From positions 1 to 64,000 of the forward strand of contig NZ_SUMF01000018.1 of assembly GCF_005048205.1 (NCBI RefSeq): a stretch of DNA of 64,000 bases. Direction: 5' to 3'. Positions within the stretch are counted from its first letter, which is position 1; each line of letters opens with the position of its first letter. Origin of the DNA: Chitiniphilus eburneus. GTDB lineage: Bacteria > Pseudomonadota > Gammaproteobacteria > Burkholderiales > Chitinibacteraceae. This document shows, in pieces, positions 36,349 to 46,946 of this stretch. The translations under genes and the position numbers were made by a program. The notes below the pieces were generated by a model that saw only the letters and a program-made list of their open reading frames with translations, was not told the origin of the DNA and made no database searches.

Positions 36349-37353
36349 TCACTTCTTGGCGTTGGCCGCGGCGATCTGATCGTAGATGCCACCGTCGTCG
36401 AAGTGCTGCTTCTGCGCCTTGGTCCAGCCACCAAACTCATCCACGGTAAACAGCTTCACCACCGGGAACTGCTTGGCAAACTTGGCGGCGACGGTCTTGT
36501 CGCGCGGACGCAGGTAGTTTTGCGCGGCCACTTGCTGGCCTTCGGGGCTCCACAGGTACTTGAGGTATTCCTCGGCGGCCTTGCGGGTGCCCTTCTTGTC
36601 GACCACCTTGTCCACCACCGCCACCGGCAGATCGGCATCGATCGACACCGACGGGTACACCACTTCGAAACCGCCGCGACCGAATTCGCGGGCAATCATT
36701 TCGGCTTCGTTTTCGAAGGTGACCAGCACGTCGCCGATATTGCGCTGCATGAACGTGGTGGTCGCCGCGCGGCCGCCCGAATCGAGCACCGGTACATTGG
36801 CGAACAGCGACGAAACGAAGCCCCGCGCCTTGGCGTCATTGCCGCCCGGCTGCTTCAGCGCATAGCCCCAGGCCGCCAGGTAGGTGTAGCGGCCGTTGCC
36901 GGAGGTCTTGGGATTGGGCACCACCACCTGCACGCCTGGCTTCACCAGGTCGTTCCAGTCCTTGATGCCCTTGGGGTTGCCCTTGCGCACGATCAGCACC
37001 TGCAGAGAGGAGAACGGCGAGGCGTTGTCCGGCAGACGCTTTTCCCAGCCCGGGTTGATCTGCTTGCCTTTCTCGACAATGGCATCGATATCGGTGGACT
37101 GGTTCATCGTCACCACGTCCGCCTCCAGCCCGTCGATCACCGAACGCGCCTGCTTGGATGAACCACCGTGCGATTGCTGCACCGTCAGCTTGTCCTTGAA
37201 CTTGGCTTCGTAGTACTTGCTGAAGACCGGGTTGTAGTCCTTGTAGAAGTCGCGCATCACGTCGTAGGACACGTTGAGCAGCGTGGTATCGGCCAGGGCG
37301 TGACCGCTGAGCAAGGCGAAAGCGACGGCAAGCAATGAAGCGCGGCGGGTCAT
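36349..37353 (-). CDS. sbp: Sulfate ABC transporter substrate-binding protein
   Basis: A 334-residue periplasmic protein with a signal peptide (MTRRASLLAVAFALLSGHALA, cut after about residue 22). The mature protein has VSYDVMRDFYKDYN, QSHGGSSKQARSVIDG with the sulfate-contacting SSKQ loop, and NPKTSGNGRYTYLAAWG, all diagnostic of Sbp/CysP. It delivers sulfate to CysTWA. First gene of the operon; start at 37353 is placed at the signal peptide, since 53 further in-frame codons upstream are not protein-like. Confidence 0.95.
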   Translation of the reverse strand: MTRRASLLAVAFALLSGHALADTTLLNVSYDVMRDFYKDYNPVFSKYYEAKFKDKLTVQQSHGGSSKQARSVIDGLEADVVTMNQSTDIDAIVEKGKQINPGWEKRLPDNASPFSSLQVLIVRKGNPKGIKDWNDLVKPGVQVVVPNPKTSGNGRYTYLAAWGYALKQPGGNDAKARGFVSSLFANVPVLDSGGRAATTTFMQRNIGDVLVTFENEAEMIAREFGRGGFEVVYPSVSIDADLPVAVVDKVVDKKGTRKAAEEYLKYLWSPEGQQVAAQNYLRPRDKTVAAKFAKQFPVVKLFTVDEFGGWTKAQKQHFDDGGIYDQIAAANAKK

Positions 37354-37516
37354 GACGGTTCTCTTTATCGTTTGGACAGCGGCCATTATGCCCTGCGCCC
37401 TTATGCCCCGATAGAATATCGAGTTAGAAAGAAATCGCTCATTACGATATATAGCCGGGGCGGGTGGGTGGCTGGAGCTGACGAGGGCTGGGGCTCGAGC
37501 CTTCGGAGACAAGCAA

Positions 37517-37546
37517 CAAAAAAGGCGGGGTTGCCCCGCCTTTTTT
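37517..37546. terminator. Bidirectional intrinsic terminator
   Basis: Stem GGCGGGG (37524-37530) / CCCCGCC (37534-37540) with a TTG loop, seven A before and six T after. It ends the Pil-Chp operon on the - strand, 15 nt after chpA, and insulates the sulfate operon. Confidence 0.9.
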
Positions 37547-37560
37547 GTCAGCCGCCGCGC

Positions 37561-40500
37561 CTAGTGGCGCGCCGCGATGAACTCGCGGATATGGCCCAGC
37601 AGTTCGTCTTCCTGGTACGGCTTGCCCAGGAACACATTCACGCCCAGTTCGAACGCGTAGTTCTTATGCTTATCGGCGGTGCGCGAGGTGATCATGATGA
37701 TCGGGATGTCGCGCGTGTCGTCGTTGGCCCGCACGTTACGAGTGAATTCGAAACCATCCATGCGCGGCATTTCGATATCCACCAGCATCACCGCCGGCTT
37801 CACTTCGGACAGTTGTTGCAACCCATCGACGCCGTCCTTGGCCGTCACCACCTGATAGCCTTCGCGTGCCAGCAGGCGGCCGGTGATCTTGCGCACGGTC
37901 AGCGAATCGTCGACCACCATCACCACCGGTGCCACCTGCAACTGCTCGGGTGCCGCGGTGGCAGCGCCGCCCGTGCCAGACACCTGGGTGACGATTTCAC
38001 CGCGAGCCAGCAGCGCCAGCGGGTTCATGATCAACACGATATCGCCGTTACCCAGCACGGTGGCGCCCGCCACGCCGGGAATCCGCGCCAGTTGCGGGCC
38101 GATGGCCTTGACCACGACTTCCATGTTCTTCACCAGTTCGTCCACGTGCAGCGCCATGCGGGTGGCGCCCGAACGCAGCAGCAGTACGGTGGAGAAGCGC
38201 TTCTGTTCCGGCACGCTGTCGGCGTCGCCCAGCAGACGCGGGAAGTAGGCAAACGGATAGCTGGAACCCAACCATTCCTGCGCACGGGTGTCGTACAGAC
38301 GCGCCAGCGCTTCCTGCTTCAGTTCCTGTACCTGTTCGATCATCACCGACGGGATGGCGTAGACACGCTGTCCGGCCTTGACCAGCAGCACCTGCGTCAC
38401 TGCCAGCGTCAGCGGCAGGTTGATGGTGAAGGTGGTGCCCTGGCCCGCCACGCTGTCCACCTGGACCCGGCCACCGAGATTGCCGATTTCGTTCTTCACC
38501 ACATCCATGCCAATGCCGCGCCCGGACAACTGGGTGACGCTGCTGGCGGTGGTAAAGCCAGCGGCGAAGATCAGTTGCATCAGGTCGCGTTCGGCGAGCA
38601 GGTCGTCCGGCTGGATCAGGCCGCGTTCGATCCCCTTGGCGCGGATGCGCTCCAGGTTCAGGCCGCGCCCGTCATCCTTGATGGTCAGCACCAGTTCGTT
38701 ACCTTCCTGGCGCACTTCCAGCAGCACTTCGCCGAACTCGCTCTTGCCTGCGGCCAGGCGTTCCTCGGTGCTTTCCAGCCCGTGGTCGATGGCATTGCGC
38801 AGCATGTGCTCGAACGGCGAGATCATCTTTTCCAGCACGCCACGGTCGATCTCGACGCGGCCACCACGCAGTTCCAGGTTGACCTTCTTGCCGGTTTCCT
38901 TGCCGGTCTGCCGCGTCAGGCGGTACAGCCGGTCGGACACGCTGGAGAACGGCACCATGCGCACACGCATCAGGCTCTGCTGTAGTTCCTTGGTCATCCG
39001 CGCCTGCGCGGTCAGCGCCGACGACGATTCATCCAGGTTTTTCAGCAGGTTGTGCTGGATGGTGGACACGTCGTTCACGCTTTCGGCGATGAAACGGGTC
39101 ACTTCCTGCAAGCGGGTGAAGCGGTCGAACTCCAGCGGGTCGAACGCGCCATGCAGTTCTTCGATTTCCTTGGAGCGCGCCTGCAATTGCGATTCGGACT
39201 GGATTTCCAGCTCGCGTAACTGGGTACGCAGGCGGGTGACGTTTTCGGTCAGGTCCAGCAGCGAGGTCTTCAACGCCAGCATTTCCGACTCGATCCGCGC
39301 ACGGGCGATCGACACTTCACCGGCCTGGTTGACCAGGCTGTCCACCAGCTCCGACTTCACGCGGATGGTGGCCTTGCCATCGGATTCGGCGGCACCGGCC
39401 AGCAACGGCTGCGGCACCATCGGCGCGGCTGCCGCGGCCTCAGCCGTCGCGGCCGGGGCTTCCGGTTCGGCAAACTTGCCGCGGCCAGTCAACTCGTCAA
39501 ACAGCGACGAGATCAGGTCGTAGTCGATTTCCAGTTCGTCGAGCAGCGCCTGCGACAGTTTCTCGCCAGACGCCAACAGCCGGGATTCCATCAAGTGGGT
39601 GGCTTCACCGATCCGCATCGCACCGGACATCCGCGCGCTGCCCTTGAGGGTATGCAGGGTACGCTTGAGCGAATCGGCCTGCGCCACGTCGCCCTGGTGC
39701 AGTTCGCGCAGTTGTTCGCCGATGCGGGGCAGCAGTTCGTCCGCTTCTTCGATGAACACGGGCAGCAGTTGATCGTCGATTTCGTCGATCAGGCCGGGGT
39801 CCAGGTCGGCATGCCGGTCGGCGTGATGCTCGTCGTCCTCGCCCAGCAGCGCATCGAGTGCCGACGGCATGTCGTCGTCCGACATCAGGCTACGCAGCGG
39901 CGGCACGGGCGCCGGTTCGGCGATTTCCACCTCGGCTTCCGGCACGGGCACCGCTTCAACCACGTCGCTCGCTTCCGGTTCGTCGGCCAGCGGCTCGGCG
40001 AGATCGATCAACTCCAGTTCGGCCAGGTCGTCGTCGGAGGCGACTGCATCCTCGTCCAGCTCGGCGGGCGCTTCGGCAACCCCTTCCTCATCCAGATCGA
40101 TGGCGGGTGCGGCTTCCGGCTCGGCGGCCAATGCGGCATCCAGCAAGGCTGACAGGTCGAACTCCCCCGGCACCGTTGCGGCGGAAGCGGGCATTTCGGG
40201 CAGGTCGAGCGCAACTTCCGGCACCGTGGCCGGTTCTGCTTCGAATGCGGCGGTCGAAACATCCAGGTCGATCTCGGGCCCGGGGATGGCGCCGTCCACA
40301 ACGGGTTGCGGCTCGGCGAAGGCAGCGGCTTCCGGCAATGCCTCGTCCAGCTCGAAGCTGATTTCCGGGATATCGCCGGCCTCGATCACCTCGGCCGTTT
40401 CCGGCAACGTTTCGGGCGATTCGAACGCCTGCGGCTGGCTTTCGGGGAGCGCCTCTTCCAGCTCGAAACTGATGTCCAGCGCGTCATCGACGGACGTCGG

Positions 40501-43500
40501 CGGCTGTTCGGACAGTTCGGCAACAGGCAGCGGGCTTTCCGGCTGCGTTTCATCCAGCTCGAAACTGATGTCCAGTTCGTCCTCGGCCTGGGTTGGCTGC
40601 GCGGTGCTCAGCACGTCCAGCGCCGACGGTGGCGCTTCCGGCGGAGCCGGCAAGTCGAAGGCAATGGTCAGGTCTTCCTGTACCGGCTGCGCATCGTCGG
40701 GCGCGGCCAGTGCTTCCGGCCCGGCAACGTCGATTTCCGCTTCCGCCACCAGTTCGTGCAAGCCGAAATCCAGCGGCGCTTCGTCCAGGATTTCTTCCTG
40801 TTGTGTGGCGGGCACGGCGACAGGCGGTTCCGCCGCGAAATCGGCGAGGTCGAACGCAAGATCCGTGTCAGTGGCGGCCGGTGGCGCCGCCTCCGGCGCG
40901 GCCAGTTCGTGCAGGCCGAAATCGAGCGGCGCTTCGGCGAGCGACATCGTATCTGCCGGGGCTTCAGCGGCCGGCTCCACCACCGGGGCGGCATCGAGCG
41001 TGAGGTCGATGTCGTCGAAATCGAACGATTCCGCCGTGGCATCCGGCGCAGCGTCCGGCAGGGGCAACACGCGGTCGTGCAATGCGTGCAGCGCATCCAG
41101 TTCCGCCTGCGGGCTTTCGGGCAGCGTGAGCGCGAGAATCGCATCCAGCATGCTGTCGATACGATCGATGGCGGCGATCACCGGCGCGCCGTGCTCCACC
41201 ACCGAATCACCCAGTTCCTGGAGCGCGTGTTCCACCGCATAGGCCAGCTCACCCAGCGGACGGAAGCCGGCCGTGGAAGCAATGCCACCCAGCGTATGCG
41301 CCGACAACAGGATGTCGGAGGACAGCGTTTCACCGGCGGCCAGGTGTTGGCGGCCATCACGCAGTCGGGCGCGATGGAACGAGGCTTCGTCGCGGAAGAT
41401 GGTGAACAGCGTGTTCGATACCACCACGTCGCCGATGCGCACTTCGTCGCTGCCGTCGGCATCCGCGCCGTTGTCGTCCGCCTGGACCTCGATGTCTTCC
41501 GGCGCAATGGCGGCCACCGGTTGATCCATCTGATGGCGCAGCGTCTCGGCCCGGGCGACCAGTTCGTCGGCGTCCACCTGGGCAGTGCCCTCGACGGACA
41601 GTTGCTCCACCCAGCGGGTGAAGCCGGCATGCGCATCCTGCACCACATCCAGCAGCGCGGTGCTGGCCGGTTGTTCCATTTGCAGGCATTTGTTCAGCAC
41701 CTGCTCCACCGCCCATGCCACTTCGCCCAAGTGGTTCAGCCCGACCATGCGGCCGCTGCCCTTCAGGGTATGGAAGCCACGGCGGATGACGGTGAGCGCT
41801 TCACGGTCGTGCGGGGTGTCGCGGCAGAGATCGAGATTGGCCAATACGGTGGCCAGCACTTCGACAGCCTCTTCGAGATAGACCTCGAGCAACTCGGCGT
41901 CGATGGCGGCATCCGACTGCGGCAACGGACGTGCCGGCGCCTGCGGTTCGGGCTGCGGTTCGGGTTCGACGGGCACCGGGCCGATCGGCGGCTCGGCTTC
42001 GAGCGACACCGCCAGTTCGTCCGGCGCGGGGGCTTCCTCGGCCGTGCCGGCCAACCTTGCCAGCGCGGGCGTGATCAGCTTTTCGGCTTCTTCGCGACTC
42101 TGCTCCAGCGCATCGACATAGAAACCCAGGCTGGACAGGCCTTCGGCCAATTCTTCCAGCTCCGCCGCCGAGGGCGGCGCCTCGTCGCCCGACGCATATT
42201 GCTGGATGCGCTGCTGACACAGTTGCAGCAGTAACACGGCCTCGGCGCGGTCCAGCATCATCAGCGCGCCTTGCAACTGGCGCAGGCAGTTGTCGAGCTT
42301 GCCCAGTTCGGCGTGGCGCGTCGGATCGCGGAAGTAACCGTCCAGCGCTTCTTCGATCACCTGGAGGTTGCTGCGCATCTCCTGCGCCAGTTGCGCCAGC
42401 AGCAGCTTTTCCTGCGCTTCGCGGCTGACGGCATCGAGTTGCGGCAATGCCACGTCGGCACCGGGCTCGGCCAGCCGGCGCTGCATGGCGTCGGCCTGTT
42501 CGGCGAAATCGGGGGCAACAGTGGGATAGATGGCAAGGGCGTTGTCGGCCAATAGCAGCGCTGTGGCCATTTCCAGGGCTTCGTTCTCACCGACCCGGCC
42601 ATTCTTCAGCCGCTGGCAGGCTTGCGCCACGCTTTGCCACAGACCATCCAGACCGTCGATGCGCAGTTCGCGCGAGCGCTCGGCCAGCCGGTTCAGTTCG
42701 TTCACCAGCGTGGGCATCCGCTCGCTCTGCCCGGCGGCGACACGGCTCCACAGTTCCTTGGCGGTGGACAGCTCTTCGCGCAGCGCGCGCGCCTCGCGAC
42801 GGCGGCCTTCGGCCTCGGGGCTGAGCGAATCGCCGTACTGCTCGGGCCGCAGGCTTTCCAGCCCGAAGCCCAGCGACAGATGGCCACCCAGATGCTGTTG
42901 ATCATCGACATGAGCCAGCACGTACAACAGGTCGCGGAACAGGCGTTCGGCCACCTTGCCGGAGCCGTCGGCCAGCCGGCGTAGTTGCAGGTTCAACCGC
43001 ATCAGCAACTGCTTGGTATCGATGTCGCAGGCCAGTGGCGCACGTGCCATGGCGTCGAGCACACCAGCGGCGGTCCACCAGAAGGTGCGGACGACACCGC
43101 CGCTTTGCGACGCGGCCAGCTCGGTCAGCGAGCGCGCCATGCTGACGGCGGCACCGGCTTCACCGTTGCGCAGCCAGTGCAGCAGCCCGGCCTCGAAGCG
43201 GCGGCGTTGCTGGCGCACGAAGTCGTTCCACTCGCCGGGCGAGATCGGGCGCGACGGCAGGCCGCCCGGCAACGACAGTTCGGACAATTGCGGGAAGAAC
43301 AGTTCGGCGCCGCTGGGATTGGCGCCGCGCGCCATGGCCAGCTCGGCAAAGCGCGCGCTCAGGACCAGCGGCACATTGGGCGCACCAGCGGCAATGCGGT
43401 CGAGGAAGTTGCAGGCGTCGGCCACGGCTTCGATGGCCAGCGACACGGCCTCGCCAGCGACATCGCCGCGCGTCATGCCAGCGACGAGTTGTTCAATTTC

Positions 43501-43707
43501 TTCACAGAAGCGGGCCAGCCCCGCCAGTTCCACCATTTCCAGCGCGCCGACGGCCTGGTGCAGGTGGGTCTGCGCATGCTTCAGATGCGGCGCATCCGGC
43601 TCGGTTTGTTGTTTACGCAGCGACTCGGTGGCGCGGGACAGCGTCTGTTCAAGCTCCCCTTTCAACCATACCAGCGAGCCCTGATCGAATTCGGTATGCA
43701 CGCTCAT
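37561..43707 (-). CDS. chpA: ChpA/PilL-type hybrid chemosensory histidine kinase
   Basis: A 2048-residue CheA-like kinase controlling twitching or surface sensing. Order: N-terminal FimL/Hpt-like helical region; Hpt with FHTLKGSGRMVG near residue 650; a degenerate Hpt with HTLGGIASTAG near 805 lacking the Lys; a long acidic Ala/Pro/Glu linker with repeated DISFELDE and PLDFGLHEL phrases (about 900-1300); Hpt with LHTLKGSARMSG near 1350; dimerisation; ATPase with MLRNAIDHGLES and GRGIGMDVVKNEI near 1640-1740; CheW-like domain; and a receiver domain with VDDS, DIEMPRMDG and GKPYQ. The receiver site is complete. Start at 43707; an ATG 24 nt upstream is also possible. Confidence 0.93.
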   Translation of the reverse strand: MSVHTEFDQGSLVWLKGELEQTLSRATESLRKQQTEPDAPHLKHAQTHLHQAVGALEMVELAGLARFCEEIEQLVAGMTRGDVAGEAVSLAIEAVADACNFLDRIAAGAPNVPLVLSARFAELAMARGANPSGAELFFPQLSELSLPGGLPSRPISPGEWNDFVRQQRRRFEAGLLHWLRNGEAGAAVSMARSLTELAASQSGGVVRTFWWTAAGVLDAMARAPLACDIDTKQLLMRLNLQLRRLADGSGKVAERLFRDLLYVLAHVDDQQHLGGHLSLGFGLESLRPEQYGDSLSPEAEGRRREARALREELSTAKELWSRVAAGQSERMPTLVNELNRLAERSRELRIDGLDGLWQSVAQACQRLKNGRVGENEALEMATALLLADNALAIYPTVAPDFAEQADAMQRRLAEPGADVALPQLDAVSREAQEKLLLAQLAQEMRSNLQVIEEALDGYFRDPTRHAELGKLDNCLRQLQGALMMLDRAEAVLLLQLCQQRIQQYASGDEAPPSAAELEELAEGLSSLGFYVDALEQSREEAEKLITPALARLAGTAEEAPAPDELAVSLEAEPPIGPVPVEPEPQPEPQAPARPLPQSDAAIDAELLEVYLEEAVEVLATVLANLDLCRDTPHDREALTVIRRGFHTLKGSGRMVGLNHLGEVAWAVEQVLNKCLQMEQPASTALLDVVQDAHAGFTRWVEQLSVEGTAQVDADELVARAETLRHQMDQPVAAIAPEDIEVQADDNGADADGSDEVRIGDVVVSNTLFTIFRDEASFHRARLRDGRQHLAAGETLSSDILLSAHTLGGIASTAGFRPLGELAYAVEHALQELGDSVVEHGAPVIAAIDRIDSMLDAILALTLPESPQAELDALHALHDRVLPLPDAAPDATAESFDFDDIDLTLDAAPVVEPAAEAPADTMSLAEAPLDFGLHELAAPEAAPPAATDTDLAFDLADFAAEPPVAVPATQQEEILDEAPLDFGLHELVAEAEIDVAGPEALAAPDDAQPVQEDLTIAFDLPAPPEAPPSALDVLSTAQPTQAEDELDISFELDETQPESPLPVAELSEQPPTSVDDALDISFELEEALPESQPQAFESPETLPETAEVIEAGDIPEISFELDEALPEAAAFAEPQPVVDGAIPGPEIDLDVSTAAFEAEPATVPEVALDLPEMPASAATVPGEFDLSALLDAALAAEPEAAPAIDLDEEGVAEAPAELDEDAVASDDDLAELELIDLAEPLADEPEASDVVEAVPVPEAEVEIAEPAPVPPLRSLMSDDDMPSALDALLGEDDEHHADRHADLDPGLIDEIDDQLLPVFIEEADELLPRIGEQLRELHQGDVAQADSLKRTLHTLKGSARMSGAMRIGEATHLMESRLLASGEKLSQALLDELEIDYDLISSLFDELTGRGKFAEPEAPAATAEAAAAAPMVPQPLLAGAAESDGKATIRVKSELVDSLVNQAGEVSIARARIESEMLALKTSLLDLTENVTRLRTQLRELEIQSESQLQARSKEIEELHGAFDPLEFDRFTRLQEVTRFIAESVNDVSTIQHNLLKNLDESSSALTAQARMTKELQQSLMRVRMVPFSSVSDRLYRLTRQTGKETGKKVNLELRGGRVEIDRGVLEKMISPFEHMLRNAIDHGLESTEERLAAGKSEFGEVLLEVRQEGNELVLTIKDDGRGLNLERIRAKGIERGLIQPDDLLAERDLMQLIFAAGFTTASSVTQLSGRGIGMDVVKNEIGNLGGRVQVDSVAGQGTTFTINLPLTLAVTQVLLVKAGQRVYAIPSVMIEQVQELKQEALARLYDTRAQEWLGSSYPFAYFPRLLGDADSVPEQKRFSTVLLLRSGATRMALHVDELVKNMEVVVKAIGPQLARIPGVAGATVLGNGDIVLIMNPLALLARGEIVTQVSGTGGAATAAPEQLQVAPVVMVVDDSLTVRKITGRLLAREGYQVVTAKDGVDGLQQLSEVKPAVMLVDIEMPRMDGFEFTRNVRANDDTRDIPIIMITSRTADKHKNYAFELGVNVFLGKPYQEDELLGHIREFIAARH

Positions 43708-43783
43708 GGGCCTATCCCAATAGGAATTCACATTGCGGCGAGGCGGGACACCGACTGGTGTCCCGTTCGTCGCGCAGTCAGGG

Positions 43784-45940
43784 TCAGTCCAGCTTGAAGC
43801 CGGACACCGAGGACTTCAGGTCCTGCGCAAGCGTGGACAACTGGCCCACCACGGTGGCGGACTGCTTGGTGCCGCGCGTGGTCTGGTCGGTAATGGCGAG
43901 AATGTCGCGCATCGAGCCGTTCACCCGGCCGGCCAGCGTGGTCTGGTCTTCGGTCTCGCGGGCGATCGATTCGATCAGGCGGGCCAGTTCGTCGGTGATT
44001 CGGCGGATTTCCGTCAGCGCGGTGCCGGCGGCATCGGACAGCTTGGCGCCTTCCACCACGCCCTGGGTCGAGACTTCCATGGCCGCCACGGCGTCGTGGG
44101 TGTCGGTCTGAATGGTCTTCACGATCGCGCCGATCTGCTTGGTGGCCTCGCCGGAGCGCTCGGCCAGCCGCTGCACTTCCTCGGCCACGACCGAGAAGCC
44201 GCGACCGGCCTCGCCGGCGGCAGCCGCCTGGATGGCGGCGTTCAAGGCCAGCACGTTGGTCTGTTCGGTAATGTCCGAGATCAGCTCCACGATTTCGCCG
44301 ATCTCCTGCGAGCTTTCACCCAGCCGCTTGATCCGCTTGGCGGTCTCCTGGATCTGCTCGCGGATTTCGTCCATGCCCTTGATCTGGTTCTGCACCGCGT
44401 CCGAGCCCTTGATGGCGGCGGCCAGCGACGCCTGAGCCACGTTGGCGGATTCGACGGCGTTGTGCGATACGCCCTGGATCGAACGCACCATCTGTTCAAC
44501 GGTCTGGTTGGTCTCGACGATCTCCTGCGACTGGCGGTCGGCGGCGGCCAGCAGTTCCACCGATACGGCCTGCGCCTCACCGGTCGCGTTCGTCACCTGT
44601 TCGGTCGCGCGGTTGATCCCGATAATCAGGTTCCGCAATTCTTCAATGGTGTAGTTGATCGAGTCCGCGATGGCACCGGTCAAGTCCTCGGTCACCAGCG
44701 CGCGTACCGTCAGGTCACCATCGGCCAGGTCAGACATTTCGTTCAGCAGGCGCAAAATCGCCTCCTGGTTCTTTTTGTTCTCACCTTCCAGCGCCAGGCG
44801 GCGACGCAGCGATTCCTGGTTGAACACGTGCACCAGGTAGTACAGGGACACCAGCGCCAGCACAATCAGCACCAGTTCGATCACGGTGACGATAACGTTG
44901 CTGGCGGCACCTTCGTACACGCCGGCCAGCGCTTCGGTTTCCTTCAGCAGCTTGTCGGAATCGCGCACGATGGATTGGTTGGCCAAGCGGGTGTTCACCA
45001 GCGGCTGCATGTTCTTGGAGAACGACGCCACCACGGTTTCGAAGTCCTTGAACAGCGTGCGGACTTCCTCGAGCTGCCCGACCATCGCCGAGCTGGGCAC
45101 GGGGCGCAGTTGCAGATTGTCGTTGCCGTCGACGAAGCCATCGACGATTTCCTTGAAGGTGGACACGTCCTTGCCCAGCAGGAACACCACCTCGGGGTTG
45201 ATCAGTTCACCGGCCAGCATGGCGTTGGCATTCTTGGCCATCCGCTGGCTCAGCATCGACAACTGGTTGGCGTAATCGAGTTCGTGGATGTTGCCGCCGC
45301 CCTCAGCCAGCATGGTGGCGAACTGCTGCGTCAGTTCCAGCAGGCGCGCGTCGTTGTTGTTGATACCGGCCACGCTGTCGCCCACGGTGATCAGCGCGGT
45401 CTTCTGCTTGAGGATGGTTTCGACGGTGGGCCGGCTGGGGTTGGGCCGGTAGCTGGTGTCCCAGGTCTTTTCCACGGAGTCGAGCAATTCGCCGGGGTTG
45501 TGTGCCAGCCAGCTGAACAGGCTGCGCTGGCGCAGCTTGCCGAGGTTGTCGTCGAACTGCTTGTAGGCGGCTTCCAGCACGGCGAAGCCTTCTTTGGAGC
45601 CCTGCACCGCCTGCGTGGATGCCCGCGCCAGCCGTTGCGAAAGCATCTGCATCTCGGTGGCGGTGGAACGCCGTTCGGCGTTGATGCCGCTGGACTGGAA
45701 CGAGAGGAAGGCGACCAGGGCGAACAGGAACACCGAGCCGATCATCACCAGCAGCAACAGCGCCATCTGTTGGCGCGCCGGCAGGTGGCCGACCAAAGGC
45801 ACCGGTCTGAGCAGCTTGTTCTCGTCTGCATCCGGCAGGCGGATGCGCTCGAGGATCCAGGTGGTCTTGAGGGGGTCGTACTTGCTCTTGGCCGCGGTGC
45901 CGCCCGATCTGCCGAACAGCGATTTCAGATTGAATGCCAT
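43784..45940 (-). CDS. pilJ: Pil-Chp chemoreceptor PilJ
   Basis: A 718-residue methyl-accepting chemotaxis protein. The first membrane helix is near residues 58-80, a large periplasmic PilJ-type sensor region with two helical repeats follows to about residue 340, then the second membrane helix near 355-375. The cytosolic part holds HAMP-like residues and the MCP hairpin with tip [19 protein letters not shown] and MAIEAAAAG-like [16 protein letters not shown]. It passes surface/pilin signals to ChpA. GGGAGAGAGG precedes the ATG. It is between pilI (56 nt) and chpA (76 nt). Confidence 0.93.
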   Translation of the reverse strand: MAFNLKSLFGRSGGTAAKSKYDPLKTTWILERIRLPDADENKLLRPVPLVGHLPARQQMALLLLVMIGSVFLFALVAFLSFQSSGINAERRSTATEMQMLSQRLARASTQAVQGSKEGFAVLEAAYKQFDDNLGKLRQRSLFSWLAHNPGELLDSVEKTWDTSYRPNPSRPTVETILKQKTALITVGDSVAGINNNDARLLELTQQFATMLAEGGGNIHELDYANQLSMLSQRMAKNANAMLAGELINPEVVFLLGKDVSTFKEIVDGFVDGNDNLQLRPVPSSAMVGQLEEVRTLFKDFETVVASFSKNMQPLVNTRLANQSIVRDSDKLLKETEALAGVYEGAASNVIVTVIELVLIVLALVSLYYLVHVFNQESLRRRLALEGENKKNQEAILRLLNEMSDLADGDLTVRALVTEDLTGAIADSINYTIEELRNLIIGINRATEQVTNATGEAQAVSVELLAAADRQSQEIVETNQTVEQMVRSIQGVSHNAVESANVAQASLAAAIKGSDAVQNQIKGMDEIREQIQETAKRIKRLGESSQEIGEIVELISDITEQTNVLALNAAIQAAAAGEAGRGFSVVAEEVQRLAERSGEATKQIGAIVKTIQTDTHDAVAAMEVSTQGVVEGAKLSDAAGTALTEIRRITDELARLIESIARETEDQTTLAGRVNGSMRDILAITDQTTRGTKQSATVVGQLSTLAQDLKSSVSGFKLD

Positions 45941-45996
45941 TGTTCCTCTCTCCCGGTGCTGCCTGAATCTCTCGTTGTATTGTCGATTGATGTTGG

Positions 45997-46509
45997 TTAA
46001 TCGAGTCCGGCCTGTAGGAACCCCGGTTCGCTGGCCAGTCTGGGAATGTCGAGCACCTGCCAGCGCGTGCCGGCCGCGTCGTCATAGACGGCGCCGCTCC
46101 ATGGGGTATCGCCGCCGTCACCGGCGTGCGTCAGGTCCGCCAGGTGCTTCAGCCCCAGCATGCGTTCCACCAGCACCGCCGCGTGCGGCAGGTGGCGCGG
46201 GTGCAACAGGATCAGGCGATTGGCGGAGTGGGTGGCCAGCGGTGCGCCACCGAAGAACACGGCAAGATCCGAGACACTGACGAGGTTGCCCCGGATATTG
46301 GAAGTGCCGCGAAACCAGGGGCGTGCCAGTGGCACGCCGGAGATGGCGGGGACGGGCATCACCTCGGCCACGTCGCCCAGGTCGAGCAGCCAGTTGCGCT
46401 GGTCGATGCGCACACCCAGCCGGGCGTCGACCTGCGCGGTGGCGGCGGCTGTCTTCAGGCGCGCAACCACGCCTTCCTGGTATTCGCGCAGACTGATGCG
46501 CTTGGCCAT
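45997..46509 (-). CDS. pilI: CheW-like coupling protein PilI
   Basis: A 170-residue CheW domain protein, consisting of an N-terminal helix ([17 protein letters not shown]) and a beta-barrel with [36 protein letters not shown] in two pieces, and a C-terminal [13 protein letters not shown]. It couples PilJ to ChpA. It lies between pilH and pilJ, as in the Pseudomonas pilGHIJ-chpA order. Confidence 0.92.
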   Translation of the reverse strand: MAKRISLREYQEGVVARLKTAAATAQVDARLGVRIDQRNWLLDLGDVAEVMPVPAISGVPLARPWFRGTSNIRGNLVSVSDLAVFFGGAPLATHSANRLILLHPRHLPHAAVLVERMLGLKHLADLTHAGDGGDTPWSGAVYDDAAGTRWQVLDIPRLASEPGFLQAGLD

Positions 46510-46543
46510 CGCTGCTCCCCCGTTGTTGTTATGCCGCCCGCAC

Positions 46544-46906
46544 TCAGAGCGCGGCGATCTTCGCCAGCAGTTCCTGCGGATCGACCGGCTTGACCACGTA
46601 TTCGGATGCGCCCTGGCGCTTGCCCCACACCTTGTCGGTTTCCTGGTTCTTCGAGGTGCACATGATGACGGGGATATGCTTGGTGGCTTCTTCGCGCGTG
46701 ATGGTGCGCGTGGCCTGGAAGCCGTTCATGCCGGGCATCACCACATCCATCAGGATCAGGTCAGGCATGATCTCCTTGACCTTTTCCACGGCTTCCTCGC
46801 CCGATTCGGCGGTAACGACCTGGAATCCGTTCTTGGTCAGCAGCTCACCCAGAAAATGGCGTTCGGTGGGCGAATCGTCGACGATCAGCACTTTCTTGAC
46901 GGTCAT
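46544..46906 (-). CDS. pilH: Single-domain response regulator PilH
   Basis: A 120-residue CheY-like receiver with VLIVDDSPTERHFLGELL (acidic pair), phospho-acceptor Asp in LILMDVVMPGMNGFQATR, Thr/Ser in VIMCTSKNQETD, and Lys in YVVKPVDPQELL. No output domain. In Pil-Chp systems PilH opposes or buffers PilG signalling to the retraction motor. The ATG at 46906 is the conserved start; upstream frame is rejected. Confidence 0.92.
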   Translation of the reverse strand: MTVKKVLIVDDSPTERHFLGELLTKNGFQVVTAESGEEAVEKVKEIMPDLILMDVVMPGMNGFQATRTITREEATKHIPVIMCTSKNQETDKVWGKRQGASEYVVKPVDPQELLAKIAAL

Positions 46907-46946
46907 GGTGTGTGGTTCCTGGATTGGGCTTATTCGCGGGACAACA

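Noticed and set aside
40306-42234. 642-codon frame opposite to chpA
   Set aside because: Shadow frame; the chpA frame has intact Hpt, ATPase and receiver motifs.
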